Assembly (NCBI GenBank): GCA_949316235.1
Contig: OX438751.1
Coordinates: forward strand, 22,940,801-23,004,800
Direction: 5' to 3'
DNA: 64,000 nucleotides
Origin: Oegoconia quadripuncta
Taxonomy: Eukaryota > Arthropoda > Insecta > Lepidoptera > Autostichidae
Below are positions 52,132 to 62,525 of this stretch, one piece after another. Made by a program: the position numbers and the translations under genes. Positions within the stretch are counted from its first letter, which is position 1; each line of letters starts with the position of its first letter. The notes beneath the pieces are model-generated. The model did no database searches, was not told the origin of the DNA, and worked only from the letters and a program-made list of their open reading frames with translations.

Positions 52132-52357
52132 TTTTTTTTTTCGGACACTTTCACCTATCATCTAGTCCCAAACTAAGCAATGCTTGTGCTATGGATACTA
52201 GATAACGGATAAACATACATAAATATTTATATAAACATCCGAGACTCGGGAATAAATGTTCGTATTCATCACACAAACATTTACCCCTCGCGGGATTCGA
52301 ACCCGCAACCGTTGGTTTCGTTGATAGGGTCACTATCCACTACACCAATCGGTCGTC
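52132..52357 (-). mobile_element. SINE-A, full length
   Basis: Minus strand: 'gacgaccgattggtgtagtg', 'gcgggttcgaatcccgcgag', 'catttattcccgagtctcgg', 'ttgggactagatgatagg', tail of A residues. Confidence 0.88.
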
Positions 52358-52865
52358 AATTAAGTACAATGCTCTTCTTTTAGTGTATATTGAAAAGTAA
52401 ACAATGGCGGAGAGTAGTGTAGAGTGAGATGTACCTACCGGCCAATACAAGACTCATACGTCATGCGTGAGGAAGTGTGATTGGATGTATGAATGTGTGT
52501 GTGCCCAACAGTGGACCTGCACAGTATGTACGCATATACGTTTATCGTAAAGTTGTCTGCCGAAACACTAGGGTAGACTAGTAGTTATATTATTTACGAA
52601 GTAACAATTTCTCTCCGAATCTTCAACTGATCCGAATTGTTTATTACCGATGACTATTTCACATGTATTAAGTATTTATCAAGTTTGGCGAGAATGCAAG
52701 TTCAATTCCTGCCAGAGTTTAATGTTTCTTTCTTTTCGATGCTTGAATTTTAATAGGCAAATAATCCCATACATTCCTTTGACAGTTTTCTAATATTGAG
52801 AATGCGAAACTTGGAAACCACACAAAAATTTTATAAGACAGAAAGCACATTTCACAACAACATCG
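52358..52865. other. No recognised gene or element
   Basis: Nothing identifiable. Confidence 0.4.
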
Positions 52866-52922
52866 ACGACCCGTTGGTGTAGTAGATAATGAAGCGTCAG
52901 CGAAACCAACGGTTGTGGATAT
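52866..52922 (+). mobile_element. SINE-A head fragment
   Basis: 'gacgacccgttggtgtagta', 'gcgtcagcgaaaccaacggt' then stops before the B box is complete. Confidence 0.65.
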
Positions 52923-53158
52923 CCGTTTAATTTCGTCTGCGCGTATATAACTTCGTAGCCGACTGTACACCGAAGAAAGGGAATCGTTTCAGTTGCGTTC
53001 CATTAGTGGCCTGTCACCACCGAGCGCTCAAAAGGAATAAAAGCAAGAAAAAGGGAAGCAAAGAAGAATGGGTAAAAAGTTTTCCCTGAAAAGACAGTAT
53101 GTGTACTCGTATATGAGTGTTTTTCATTAAATTGCAGTGATTGCTAATCAACTGACAC
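52923..53158. other. No recognised gene or element
   Basis: Nothing identifiable. Confidence 0.35.
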
Positions 53159-53260
53159 TCGAAGTTAAACAACCAGACACAGTGAGTTTTTGAATGGGTG
53201 AGCACTAGTCCCAGTTTCCATACGAGTGTTCCCTTGATTCGGAGAGCATCTTAAAAAACC
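53159..53260 (+). mobile_element. 5S-SINE head, diverged
   Basis: 'cgaagttaaacaaccagac', 'gtgagtttttgaatgggtga', 'gcactagtcccagtttcca'. Box A and box C portions of 5S are recognisable, the middle less so. Confidence 0.5.
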
Positions 53261-53291
53261 GGGATATTATTGAAATTGAAATTGAAATATG

Positions 53292-53535
53292 TCGGTTTGG
53301 TTGGTGGTAGGGCATTTTAAATGTCCGCCTGGCTAGCTACCAGCATCTTATCTAAATCTGCCACCAAGCAACAATGTTAATAGCACTATTGTGTTCCGGT
53401 TGTCAGAGATAAGATAGCCAGTCCCCCCAATGTGTTGGGGTTTCCGGGTCTGTACGCTTCCACCTTCGACCTCATTTTCACTTAACATCAGGTGTGATTG
53501 AGGTCAAGTACCAACCCGTTAAGCATTAAAAAAAA
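53292..53535 (+). mobile_element. SINE-B, head missing
   Basis: 'tcggtttggttggtggtagg' to 'ggggtttccgggtctgtacg', 3' 'gtgattgaggtcaagtacca', then 'gcattaaaaaaaa'. A (TTGAAA)n run precedes it. Confidence 0.83.
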
Positions 53536-54010
53536 CTATCGGATATCCAAAATAAAATTCTATCCATTACCGAATCCGATATAAAAGTTTCGAATAATTT
53601 AGGACTGCAGCGGAGTCTAAAATGCGAGTAGTCTGTTACAAACAGACTATCGGAAAACGACAAGAAAGAAGGCGAAATTTTTATACAAGAAAATGAATAT
53701 ATCAGAAAATACGTCTAACAAGTCTAAATGAATGGGACATATTATGACAGGTTATTGTTTTTGCCCGACCTAGCAAAGTACCGAATGATAACCTAGAAAT
53801 AAAGCCAAATAATTAACCTATTTGTATTTTACTTCTACAATTCCTTAAAAATCTAATATCCATAACCGAAACTAATAGAAATTAACGGATAATCCGAAAT
53901 AATTTCATATCAACAACCCTGTCTGAAACCGGTATAATATTATTTTTAAATCCGTAACCGTATCCAGATCCGAAATTTCGTATCCATAACAACCCTGTTA
54001 AACAATCCGT
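53536..54010 (+). repeat. Degenerate 'tatccgtaaccg' motif cluster
   Basis: Phrases 'ctatcggatatccaaaat', 'ccattaccgaatccgatat', 'tatccataaccgaaac', 'atccgtaaccgtatccagat', 'gtatccataacaaccctg' (the last also as 'caacaaccctg') recur irregularly. Possibly part of an unrecognised element. Confidence 0.45.
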
Positions 54011-54112
54011 CCCAGTGATTTCCATTGACGGCAGTCAGGCGGTCTGATATAGAGACGGCTTCAAAAGTTTGATAATTATATGCACCGAGCGTAGGATTGT
54101 GACCCGTATCAA
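54011..54112. other. No recognised gene or element
   Basis: Short spacer. Confidence 0.35.
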
Positions 54113-54470
54113 TTTTTTCTTATGCACAACGGGTTAGTACTTGACCTCAATGACATATATATATATTAATGTTCGGTTTGATACAAATTTTTATGCACAA
54201 TAAGTGAAGATGAGGCCGAAGGTGGAAGCTTACTGACCCGGAAAACCAAATATTTGGGGAACTGGCTATCTTATCTCTGACAACCGGAACACAACAATGC
54301 TATTAACATTGCTGTTTGGCGGCCGATTTAGATAAGATGGTGGTAGCTAGCCAGGAGGACATTTAAAATCTACCACCAACCAAACAGAGTACTAAACATG
54401 TACCCCGCTGGAGATCGAACCCGCGACCTCCAATTCGTAAACCCTATGTTGTTTACAGTGGGCCACGGAA
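54113..54470 (-). mobile_element. SINE-B with the unusual 3' extension plus a second SINE-B tail
   Basis: On minus: full head ('ttccgtggcccactgtaaac', B box 'gcgggttcgatctccagcgg') and body to 'tcggcctcatcttcacttat', then 'tgtgcataaaaatttgtatc', 'aaaccgaacattaatatata', and finally a normal SINE-B end ('gaggtcaagtactaaccc'). Confidence 0.78.
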
Positions 54471-55079
54471 GAATTAACTCTACTAAATAGTATAACACAA
54501 ACTCGCTGTTTGTCTCTGTCTGTTTCTCCGCTTAATTCTCTTAAACAACGCAACGGATTTTAATTCGGTTTTCATTATCATTTATACAATTTCTTCCAGA
54601 AGATTTGTATGTATAATACAAGCATATATATTTATAGAAGGTACTAATTGAATGCATGCGAAGTCGTACGTACGAAGTAGAACGTAACGCTGTTGATGTG
54701 TTTGTTAGTCTGTGTTTCTCAAACAGTTTCCGTGATCTGCCGACTGATTCCATCTGAAAACAACCAGTGCCTGCAGTCTCACATAGATAGCAGCTGATTT
54801 CGGTAATTAATTCCTAACGATCTTTTTCTAACTTTGATAGTGTTCATAATCATATCGGCTTTTGAAGCCTCTTTTTTATCTTTATCTAAGTTTAGGGACT
54901 TTTGTCCACATTTTGACATGTCATTCCCATTGTTTCCCTAGTTTGCATATATTTATTTAGCTGGACAAAGTTACGGAGGGGTACCCCGAAGTGCGACTAA
55001 ATTGCAAATCAATCTCTCCGCCTCTGAATGTGGGTCTGCTAAAATGCAATGAATAATGCCAATAATGCAATTTGCACAC
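54471..55079. other. No recognised gene or element
   Basis: Nothing identifiable beyond a weak J-type phrase near 54.55 kb. Confidence 0.4.
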
Positions 55080-55228
55080 CAGAGCATCCCTTTACCTCTG
55101 GTTCTTGACACATTCCATCAGCAGATGTTGCACGTCATCGACCGTACCACAAACATCGCAATTGGGAGAGTCCGCTTTCCTCATTAAATGTGCAAACCAG
55201 CCTGAGGGATAGTGTCCCGAACGCAACC
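55080..55228 (-). mobile_element. LINE C-terminal Cys/His domain, intact frame
   Basis: Minus strand, 43 codons: 'RLRSGHYPSGWFAHLMRKAD' then SPNCDVCGTVDDV, QHLLMECVKNQR and stop. The C-x2-C...H-x4-C arrangement is the zinc-knuckle after the RNase H-like domain in I/R1-group LINEs. Polymerase absent. Confidence 0.72.
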
Positions 55229-55542
55229 TAAAGCCTTAATCCCAACCAACTAAAAACCGATATTTTCTTAATAGACACTTTAATGCTGAATAAAACTCTC
55301 AATAAAATAACATTGTTGGAACTTAACAACCGAAGTCGGTAGCATAGCAATAGCCATTTATCTCGAGACTGCAGGCCCCGAACTGACTATTTAATGTAGG
55401 TACTATCTGTATCATGGAACTCGTTTGAAAAATCCACTTAGTCATACATCCTGGGACTGATTTCGACAAACTTCAATTTTGACGTTTGCTTCCCAGCGGT
55501 TTAGGTTTTCATACTGGATTTGGTAAATATAATTATATTATT
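55229..55542. other. No recognised gene or element
   Basis: Nothing identifiable with confidence. Confidence 0.35.
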
Positions 55543-55800
55543 GACGACCTGTTTGGTGTAGTGGTTAGAAACTCTACTGCTATACCAAAAGGTCGCGGGT
55601 TCGAATCCCGCTAGGGGCATATGTTTGTATGATGAATACGGACATGTGTACCCGAGTTATGGATGTTTTTCATTTATATATGTATTTATTTACAAAAAAA
55701 AATGTATTTGTGTAGTGTATCAACCATCTGCTATCCACAACACACGCCTAGTTGCTTAATGTGGAACTGGATGGCACTGTCTGTATATGTCCAAGGAAGG
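55543..55800 (+). mobile_element. SINE-C, full length
   Basis: 'gacgacctgtttggtgtagt', 'gcgggttcgaatcccgctag', 'atacggacatgtgtacccga', 'tcaaccatctgctatccaca', 'gtggaactggatggcactgt', 'atgtccaagga'. Confidence 0.88.
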
Positions 55801-56091
55801 ACAAGGATATTATTATCTGTGACCCTTGTAATTGAAGTCTTAGGTTTGTGGGAGGTTTCACTTTCCCAGGTGTCATTGATCGATTTGTGAATTACTTGGC
55901 AATTTTCTATTAAATAAAAACACATTGGCATTTCTTATCGACTAATGCATTTCGACACCAGTCATTACCACATCACTAGTCTAGAGAAAACGCGCTAAAA
56001 CTCGCCAAATTGTTATTTTATAACATGACAAACGTGCTTGATAACATGTTTCTTTAGGTGATAATTATGTTTGTATATTGTGGTATTATGT
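55801..56091. other. No recognised gene or element
   Basis: Nothing identifiable. Confidence 0.35.
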
Positions 56092-56323
56092 GGTAAGGCA
56101 TTTTAAATGTCCGCCTGGCTAGCTACCACCATCTTATCTAAATCTGCCGCCAAGCAGCAATGTTAATAGCATTGCTGTGTTCAGGTTGTCAGAGATAAGA
56201 TAGCCAGTCCCCCAAATGTGTTGGGGTGTCCGGGTCAGTACGCTTCCACCTTCGACCTCATCTTCACTTAACATCAGGTGTGATTGAGGTTAAGTACGAA
56301 CCCGTGATGCATAAAAAAAAAAG
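56092..56323 (+). mobile_element. SINE-B, head missing
   Basis: 'aaggcattttaaatgtccgc' to 'gtgattgaggttaagtacga' and 'cccgtgatgcataaaaaaaa'. Confidence 0.84.
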
Positions 56324-56538
56324 TATATCCGTGTATGTCGTAAAATGCTTATAACAAACATCTACGATTCATCTTTACTGAAACGCACACATGATTGAGT
56401 CATTTATTAAGGAAGCATATTTCTTAGTTTCGACGACTTAGGTTCAGTTTTTTGAACATGCCCAAACCTAGCGAGGTTTACTTGTAGGGTGGTGAGATCT
56501 CTAGGCAAACTAAGGTGAGGCAAAGGAAGGTTTAGGGC
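56324..56538. other. No recognised gene or element
   Basis: Spacer between two SINE-B pieces. Confidence 0.35.
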
Positions 56539-56661
56539 AAGAGTCCCCCAAATGTGTTGCGGTTTCCGGGTCAGTACGCTTCCACCTTCGACCTCATCTT
56601 CACTTAACATCAGGTGTGATTGAGGTCAAGTACCAACCCGTTGTGCATAAAAAAAAAGGAA
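56539..56661 (+). mobile_element. SINE-B, 3' end
   Basis: 'gtcccccaaatgtgttgcgg', 'tttccgggtcagtacgcttc', 'gtgattgaggtcaagtacca', poly(A). The 67-codon minus-strand frame across it is a shadow. Confidence 0.82.
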
Positions 56662-57247
56662 TAAATTAAGTGTAAACTTTTGGGAAATCAATAAATTCTT
56701 GTTTTCTTGGTGACCTATATGTGGATCACGGGATGTAGAGCTAAGTTATGGTGTGTCTTAGACGGGGCACTGAACAATGAACGTGATTTTAAAACTTTGT
56801 CGCTAGATTTAGCGCCGGGAAAGTTTTAACAGCACTAGCCCTAATCAGGCCCCTCAGATTTACGGGCTCGACTAAGTAGGCCCGAATAAAATATAACCCC
56901 AATTTATTACTTGCAAATAAAATGAGGTGCGATTTGCATTGCTCCTTACCTAAATGTTTCGGAGGAGGCGAATATATCTTAATTTTTGTCGGCATTGTGA
57001 TCGTTACCCTACGAATAGTCTCAATTTATTTGAAACCTCTGATAAAGAATTAGTATACCTCGGCTCTCATATAAAAACGACCCGAGTTTCGTTTGTAGAT
57101 GCACCACGTTCGTTAAGGCTGAGAATTCCAGGACGGAAATTTTAGTATAAGAACAAGGAATTGTATGTGTGGTTACGTCACAAAGAATAGAACCAACCGG
57201 TCTCTGCTCGTGGGTGTCGTCAAAGGCGACTATGGGGCTTTACACCA
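56662..57247. other. No recognised gene or element
   Basis: Short open frames (60-68 codons) on both strands without motifs. Confidence 0.4.
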
Positions 57248-57440
57248 AAAATATTACAAACTTGCACGTTTTAACGGCTATGGGCTCACTCCCATTTACG
57301 TGTGCATCTCTGTATATTTCGAACGGTGAACCGTGGATGTTGTTTCAAGCATTATTCTTTCATTGTTTGGAACACCCAAAAGCTATTGTTTGGAGTATCT
57401 CTGCTCACACCATTTGGGATAAAGGTCGAAACGTTATGTA
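57248..57440 (-). repeat. Interspersed repeat G (copy 3)
   Basis: Minus strand 'tatcccaaatggtgtgagca', 'gagatactccaaacaatagc', 'gaaacaacatccacggttca', 'atatacagagatgcacacgt'. The long plus-strand frames through it are probably chance. Confidence 0.6.
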
Positions 57441-57639
57441 GGTATGTAAGTATGTACAAAATTAGTGACAATATAGTTTCGAAAAGAAAATATAAGAAAC
57501 CAAGGGACCTAAGTAATAAAGTTACAAAGCTCAAAATAGGGTATATATTTATCCCATATTCAATGGTACTTTTCTTGGAAGATAATATGTTTTATGAATT
57601 TCGACGAAAATTAAACTCAATGATGCAGGTAATAACGAA
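57441..57639. other. No recognised gene or element
   Basis: AT-rich. Confidence 0.35.
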
Positions 57640-57845
57640 ACTATGGTAGAGTGGACGGGACAATAATGGCTAGATGGGATAACATGCGGTGGACCAAGGC
57701 GGCCACAGAGTGGTAGCCAAGAGCAGCGACATGGGCAGTGGGCCGACCGCGCTGGTCCGAGTTGGTCCAATGACGTCATACTCTTGGCGGGATCTCATTG
57801 GATGCGATGTGATGTTTGGCGTAATGGATTAGAGGCCTATACTCT
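57640..57845 (+). mobile_element. Possible LINE-P-type C-terminus
   Basis: 'ggtggaccaaggcggccaca', 'agtgggccgaccgcgctggt', 'ctggatgcgatgtgatg' and 'ggattagaggcctatac' follow the pattern of the LINE-P ORF end (GRP-x-RW-x-DD...WMR...EAYT), with multiple breaks. Confidence 0.42.
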
Positions 57846-58800
57846 CCTTTAAAACCAACTTAAAGACATATTTATTAAATTTACAAAGAACTCCGTTTTA
57901 AACAGCCGTGCTAATACATGAAACTGTGTGCAATAATTAAATTTTTAATTATAATTTTATTATAGTCTTATAGTTTTAAGCTACTATTTATATATATTTG
58001 CGGTATTGCTTAGCTGGGGTTTCAAACAGTGCAGGTGCCAGGTAGGTTCCTATGTTCAGTTTACCACCATTTGTACTGAGTTTTACTATCAATGTTATCA
58101 AAATAAATAACTTTCTTTCTTTGCTTCTTTTTTTCTTTCTATACCCAGCAGTGGGCGGATTTTTTGGATTCTATACTTACCTTTTTTTATTCACACAATG
58201 GCAACTCATACTAATATCTGCTCAAGTCTTCTTCTAGCTCCACTGGCAAACGTCTGTCTAAAATATTTTAGCCCTAAATAAAATTTCGATGGAAACTATT
58301 AAAGTTCTGGATTTCATTTCAACCGTGTAAACATAGAAAACCGACGTTTTAAGTGACTTTTTCATAAGTTTTAAAGCCTTTGCCGAAATTCGTCATATGG
58401 CCGCATCCCGGGAGGTTTCCGTAATATAAGACTCAAGACAGATATGAACGAGACGTCAGCCAAGAATTTAATATCTGAGCTTTGAGTTTGAGACGAAAAC
58501 GAATCGATTTTTGCAAGATACTACGTGGCTACAATTTTGGTTTAGAAAATTGTTAACTTTGATAGATAACTGTGTCAGTTTAATCATTACTATTAGACCC
58601 TCTTTATACTGAGTTCCACTGGCTTTGTCTGCAGGCTCCGAGCGGCCATACTATAATCTAATGCTCTTGCGTCTACAAAGTGTTGTGTTAAAAATAGATC
58701 GCTTCCAATAGAAATATGGAAGCTGTGGTCGGTGATTAAAACCGTGTTTGCAAGTTTCATTGGTTGGACGATTATCTGCCTATCACAAGAAAATGTAAGT
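57846..58800. other. No recognised gene or element
   Basis: Nothing identifiable; T-rich runs near 58.1 kb. Confidence 0.4.
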
Positions 58801-59400
58801 ACACTATTGTAACAAATTGCGATGCAGTGATGTTATTGCAGTAAAATGAAATGTATGTTAAGGCAACATTTATAAAAAAATGCATGGTATTTGCAACAAA
58901 ATGAAATTAATGTTATTGCAACAAATTGTAATGTACATTACTACAACAAATTGAGATGTAAAATTACTACAACAAATTGCGATGTATGTTTATTCAATAA
59001 ATTGCGATGTATGTTACTACAACAAATTGTAATGTATGTTAATTCAACAAATTGCGATGTATGTTACTACAACAAATTGCTGTGTATATTACTACATCAA
59101 TTTACGATTTATGATTCTACAACAAATTGCAATGTATGCTACAACAAATTGCAATGCATGCTACAACAAATTGCAATGTATGTTACTACAAGAAATTGCG
59201 ACATATATTACTACAACAAATTGCGATTGGAAGTCTGTGGTGTCTGCCTGCCCCTACGTATGTGCCCCTGACTTTATGTATCTATGTATGTAAATTGCAA
59301 TGTATGTTTCTATAACATGTATGTTATTGCAACAAAATGCAATGTAAGTAATATTGCAATATTTGCAACATATTGATATGATATTGTAATGAAATACGTG
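58801..59400 (+). repeat. ~25-bp minisatellite
   Basis: Roughly 20 units built on 'aacaaattgcgatgtatgtt' + actac; some units are 22 bp (lacking 'tta'-type triplets) and some extended. Most regular at 58.92-59.22 kb. The 126-codon frame through it only reads the repeat. Confidence 0.85.
59222..59310 (+). mobile_element. Possible LINE-N end within minisatellite
   Basis: 'gattggaagtctgtggtgtc', 'tgcctgcccctacg' encodes DWKSVVSAC, like SKWKSVVS of LINE-N at 12.4 kb. Repeat units resume after it. Confidence 0.4.
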
Positions 59401-60169
59401 CTATCGGAACAAAATATATGCTATTGATAAAAAATACATAAACCTAACATTCTTGGTTGCACACTTGATTAAGATGGTAAGCCATGCTTTACTATTTGAG
59501 ATCGAATCTGATGCTTCGAATTTTCGAATCGAAAAGGCATAGCGCAATATGTTTGCCTGAATTTTCGGACCTCAACCAAAAAATAAATAACGTATAATTA
59601 CGTTGTATTATTTATTATTCCCTACCTAATAATGTTTATAGTTGACAAATTACGAATAAAAAACATAGCAGGCACATTATAAGTTGCTTTGCTAAAACAT
59701 TCAATCTAAGCTGTAACAATAATCTTCTAGTTCTTACAAAAGTAAAATAAAAATCAAATTAGATACTTCTAAATTCAAATACCTGAAGCTTAAGGGCATA
59801 CCAGACGACGTCGGCATGCCCTTTTTGGATTCAGAAATATCACACAAGACTTGTCGTGTTTGTATGACTATTCAAGGAACACCCGGCGGCAATGTTGTCC
59901 CAATCTGTCACCTGTCACAGCGGATAAATACGTCACATTGCGTGATGTACTGGTGCTTTGCGGTTTTGCTTGATATTTTATGTTTTGTTGAGTGACTTGT
60001 AAAGGGAAGACATACTCTACCATCTTGTTGATAGTGCTTATAAGTACTTTGGTATCTATATAGCTATTATAACGGCATAAAATCAAGATTTTCTGACGTA
60101 AAATGATCGGTAAATTTAAATATAGAACAATATTATATGTATTATTTTACCGCACACGTACGTAATGCT
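59401..60169. other. No recognised gene or element
   Basis: Nothing identifiable. Confidence 0.4.
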
Positions 60170-60300
60170 TCCCAACCCAAAGGTTGCCTGGAAGAGATCG
60201 CTTTTAGTGATAATGACGCCAAATTGTATTGTCCCCTTTTATTTACCTTTGTGTTATGTTTCTTAGTGTTGTGCAATAAAGAATATTTTGTTTGTTTTGT
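60170..60300 (+). mobile_element. LINE-Q 3' end
   Basis: 'ggttgcctggaagagatcgc', stem-loop 60197-60211 (atcgct-ttt-agtgat), 'tgttgtgcaataaagaatat', tail 'tttgtttgttttg'. Confidence 0.78.
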
Positions 60301-60313
60301 AAAGTAACCGCAT

Positions 60314-60545
60314 GACGACCGATTGATGTAGTGGACAGTGACCCTGTCAGCGAAACCAACGGTTGCGGGTTCGAATCCCGCGAAGTTTAAGTGTTTTTGT
60401 GAATACTTACGTTTATTTCCGAGTCATGTTTATATAAATATTAATGTATGTTTACGCGTTATTTAGTATCCATATATATCCATATTATCCATATCCATAT
60501 CCATTAGAAATAGATGTAAGTGTATGTGTCCGAAATATTTATTTT
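60314..60545 (+). mobile_element. SINE-A, full length
   Basis: 'gacgaccgattgatgtagtg', 'gcgggttcgaatcccgcgaa', 'gtttatttccgagtcatg', 'tgtccgaaatatttatttt'. The middle carries a small 'catatccatatccat' expansion. Confidence 0.87.
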
Positions 60546-60718
60546 TATATGGTTTTATTTAAATAACTAATGAAATAATGTCAAACATTATAAGATATAT
60601 GTCAAATGGTATAAGATGAGCAGGCAGCGATATAAAAGAGACAACAGATCTCTTGGTTAGTAGACCACTCGTTCCTTCTCTCACTACAAAGCAATATTAA
60701 TTACGTCACTAAATATTC
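60546..60718. other. No recognised gene or element
   Basis: Short spacer. Confidence 0.35.
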
Positions 60719-60840
60719 TCCATGCAACGCCCTCGGAGATTTAATCCCCTGCGCCTGCGGCGAACCTAGAGGCGTCTATTGCAAAACACTTTATGCAACA
60801 GACACTCCCGTGCTCTCACCCCTGCCCGGCAAACCTTATA
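60719..60840 (+). repeat. Interspersed repeat E (copy 2)
   Basis: 'tccatgcaacgccctcggag', 'cctgcgcctgcggcga', 'aggcgtctattgc', 'gtgctctcacccctgcccgg'. Similar to 8262-8395. Confidence 0.5.
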
Positions 60841-60984
60841 AAAGTTATTAGCTTATTACCAGTAGTCCAAAAATAAAATTACAAGTCAATAAGTGGCAAA
60901 TTAACACATGTATGGGTAATAAGTCTCTCATTCCATAGTGAGGTTTTTTGAGAAAACTATGAGGTATATAAACAAAAATCGCTG

Positions 60985-61220
60985 ACATAATCCAGCTTAT
61001 TAGTATGTTGAACTGAAATCATGACCGTTGGGGAATGAAGACAACGCACCAGCAAACGAAGCGTTAGACAACCACCACAAGGAGGACCGACGGCCTGATG
61101 AATATCGACGTAAGTCACTGAATGCAAAACACTCCCAATCAGTTGCTCTAAAACTGTAGAAAAAGGTCTATGTTCACTAATGGATGTCCAGTGAGTGGTA
61201 TCATGATGATGATGATGAAA
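60985..61220 (+). mobile_element. LINE-P C-terminus and 3' end
   Basis: 'gacaacgcaccagcaaacga', 'ggaggaccgacggcctgatg', 'aatgcaaaacactcccaatc', 'ggtctatgttcactaatgga', ending 'atgatgatgatgatg'. Frame broken. Confidence 0.68.
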
Positions 61221-61290
61221 CAAGTTATGCTTCCGAATCGTTCACTTGTTAGCCCAATTTGCTGTTACAGATGAGAGTGTCATTTCTGTA

Positions 61291-61421
61291 CACCGTTATT
61301 TTTTTTTATTTTTTTTTATGCACAACGGGTTGGTACGCGACCTCAATCACACCTGATGTTAAGTAAAGATGAAGTCGAAGGTGGAAGCGTACTGACCCGG
61401 AAACCCTAACACATTTGGGGT
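61291..61421 (-). mobile_element. SINE-B, 3' end
   Basis: Minus strand 'ccaaatgtgttagggtttcc', 'gggtcagtacgcttccacct', 'gtgattgaggtcgcgtacca', A-rich tail. Confidence 0.82.
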
Positions 61422-61698
61422 TATAACACATATCTCCCTCCTCTGCCGATAAATACACTGTAATCTTCCTGAGAAAAGTTCTACACTTTCCTGCATAAAT
61501 ATAAGTCACAATTTTTACTTTGTCCATCATAAGGTTAGGCAAAGCCAGGTTGCTAGAGTAAGCACATTACAAGACATCCCTATTAGTTCAGGGTTGTACA
61601 AAACAACAGTACATAATATAGCGTGGACGACGTACTTACCCTGACGGGAACTGTGCCCGGGGCGGCTTACGTTGATAAGCTAGTCCAGGAGTTGTATA
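61422..61698. other. No recognised gene or element
   Basis: Nothing identifiable. Confidence 0.35.
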
Positions 61699-62040
61699 AC
61701 AAAAGTTTTCATGTTTCCAAGTAATAATACACTTCCTATCCGTACATACCTGGATATACATCCGTACATACATATCATGGATGAGTGGAAGTCTACCACT
61801 GTACGTTTCTCAAGAAACTTCTTACCACGTACGACCACCGTGTGGAACGGACTTCCGGCAGCGGTATTCCCGAACGAGTACGATCATTGGAACCTTCAAG
61901 AAACGAGCCTACACCTTCCTCAAAGGCCGGCAACGCATCTGTGACCCTTTTGGTGTTGCGGGTGTCCATGGGCGGCGGTGATTGCTTTCCATCAGGTGAC
62001 CCGCATGCTCGTTTGCCGCCCGCTCATATTAAAAAAAAAT
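61699..62040 (+). mobile_element. LINE-K ORF C-terminus and 3' end (longest copy)
   Basis: '[20 protein letters not shown]' + FPNEYD, then one frameshift near 61890, '[20 protein letters not shown]' + [10 protein letters not shown] and stop. It continues as the 3' end found alone at 9.2, 9.5 and 10.0 kb, with a poly(A) tail. Confidence 0.82.
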
Positions 62041-62131
62041 ACATATTCACTTGTACACATAATGAAATGTGTCAATACCTATATCATTTTTATTTGAGTC
62101 GTAATGTTAAATATTAAAATTAGTTTATACT

Positions 62132-62290
62132 TTAATTAAAAAAATAAAAATAAACTATCTATGCCAATACCTTCTATTTCACTTACCTAATATGCCCTAT
62201 TTTTTCCTTACGGTAAAAAACTCATCCGGTATACCATTGAAATAAAATGAATAAATGTACTGAAACATTTACTATAATAATAGACATCGG
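62132..62290 (-). repeat. Interspersed repeat R (copy 3)
   Basis: Minus strand 'ggtataccggatgagttttt', 'taccgtaaggaaaaaatagg', 'gcatattaggtaagtgaaat', 'attggcatagatagttt'. Confidence 0.6.
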
Positions 62291-62319
62291 TATACCCGAC
62301 AACACAATATCAAGGGATA

Positions 62320-62525
62320 TACCGAGGAAAAGCTGAAGGAATACTGGCAGCAGAGGGAAGTAATGGTTGTGCCCCTCATTTTTTGCCGCACTAGTGTTAT
62401 TCCGAAGGATCTATCGGAGGGTCTACTTAAGCTGGACCTTCCGACGACTCTGCGGAATAAGATGCAAAAAGCTGTTATTCTCCGCACCACAGCAATCGTT
62501 CGGCGTCATCTAAACCTGCCATAAT
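62320..62525 (+). mobile_element. Non-LTR ORF C-terminal domain, intact frame
   Basis: Sixty-eight open codons: 'YTEEKLKEYWQQREVMVVPL' + IFCRTSVIPKDLSEGLLKLD, 'NKMQKAVILRTTAIVRRHLN' + LP and stop. This fits the C-terminal region after the reverse transcriptase in a group of LINEs where a 'VIPxxL...L' and 'MQKAVIL' pattern is conserved. No polymerase motif upstream. Confidence 0.62.

Noticed and set aside
53536..54010. LTR or retroviral sequence
   Set aside because: Only a loose 'tatccgtaacc' motif recurs; no TG...CA ends, primer-binding site, gag, protease or integrase could be found.
58891..59271. 126-codon repetitive protein frame
   Set aside because: Entirely a minisatellite whose unit length is not a multiple of three; the peptide pattern changes with frame.
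61785..62117. 110-codon frame with '[18 protein letters not shown]'
   Set aside because: An out-of-frame reading of the LINE-K 3' end, repeated at 10.0 kb for the same reason.
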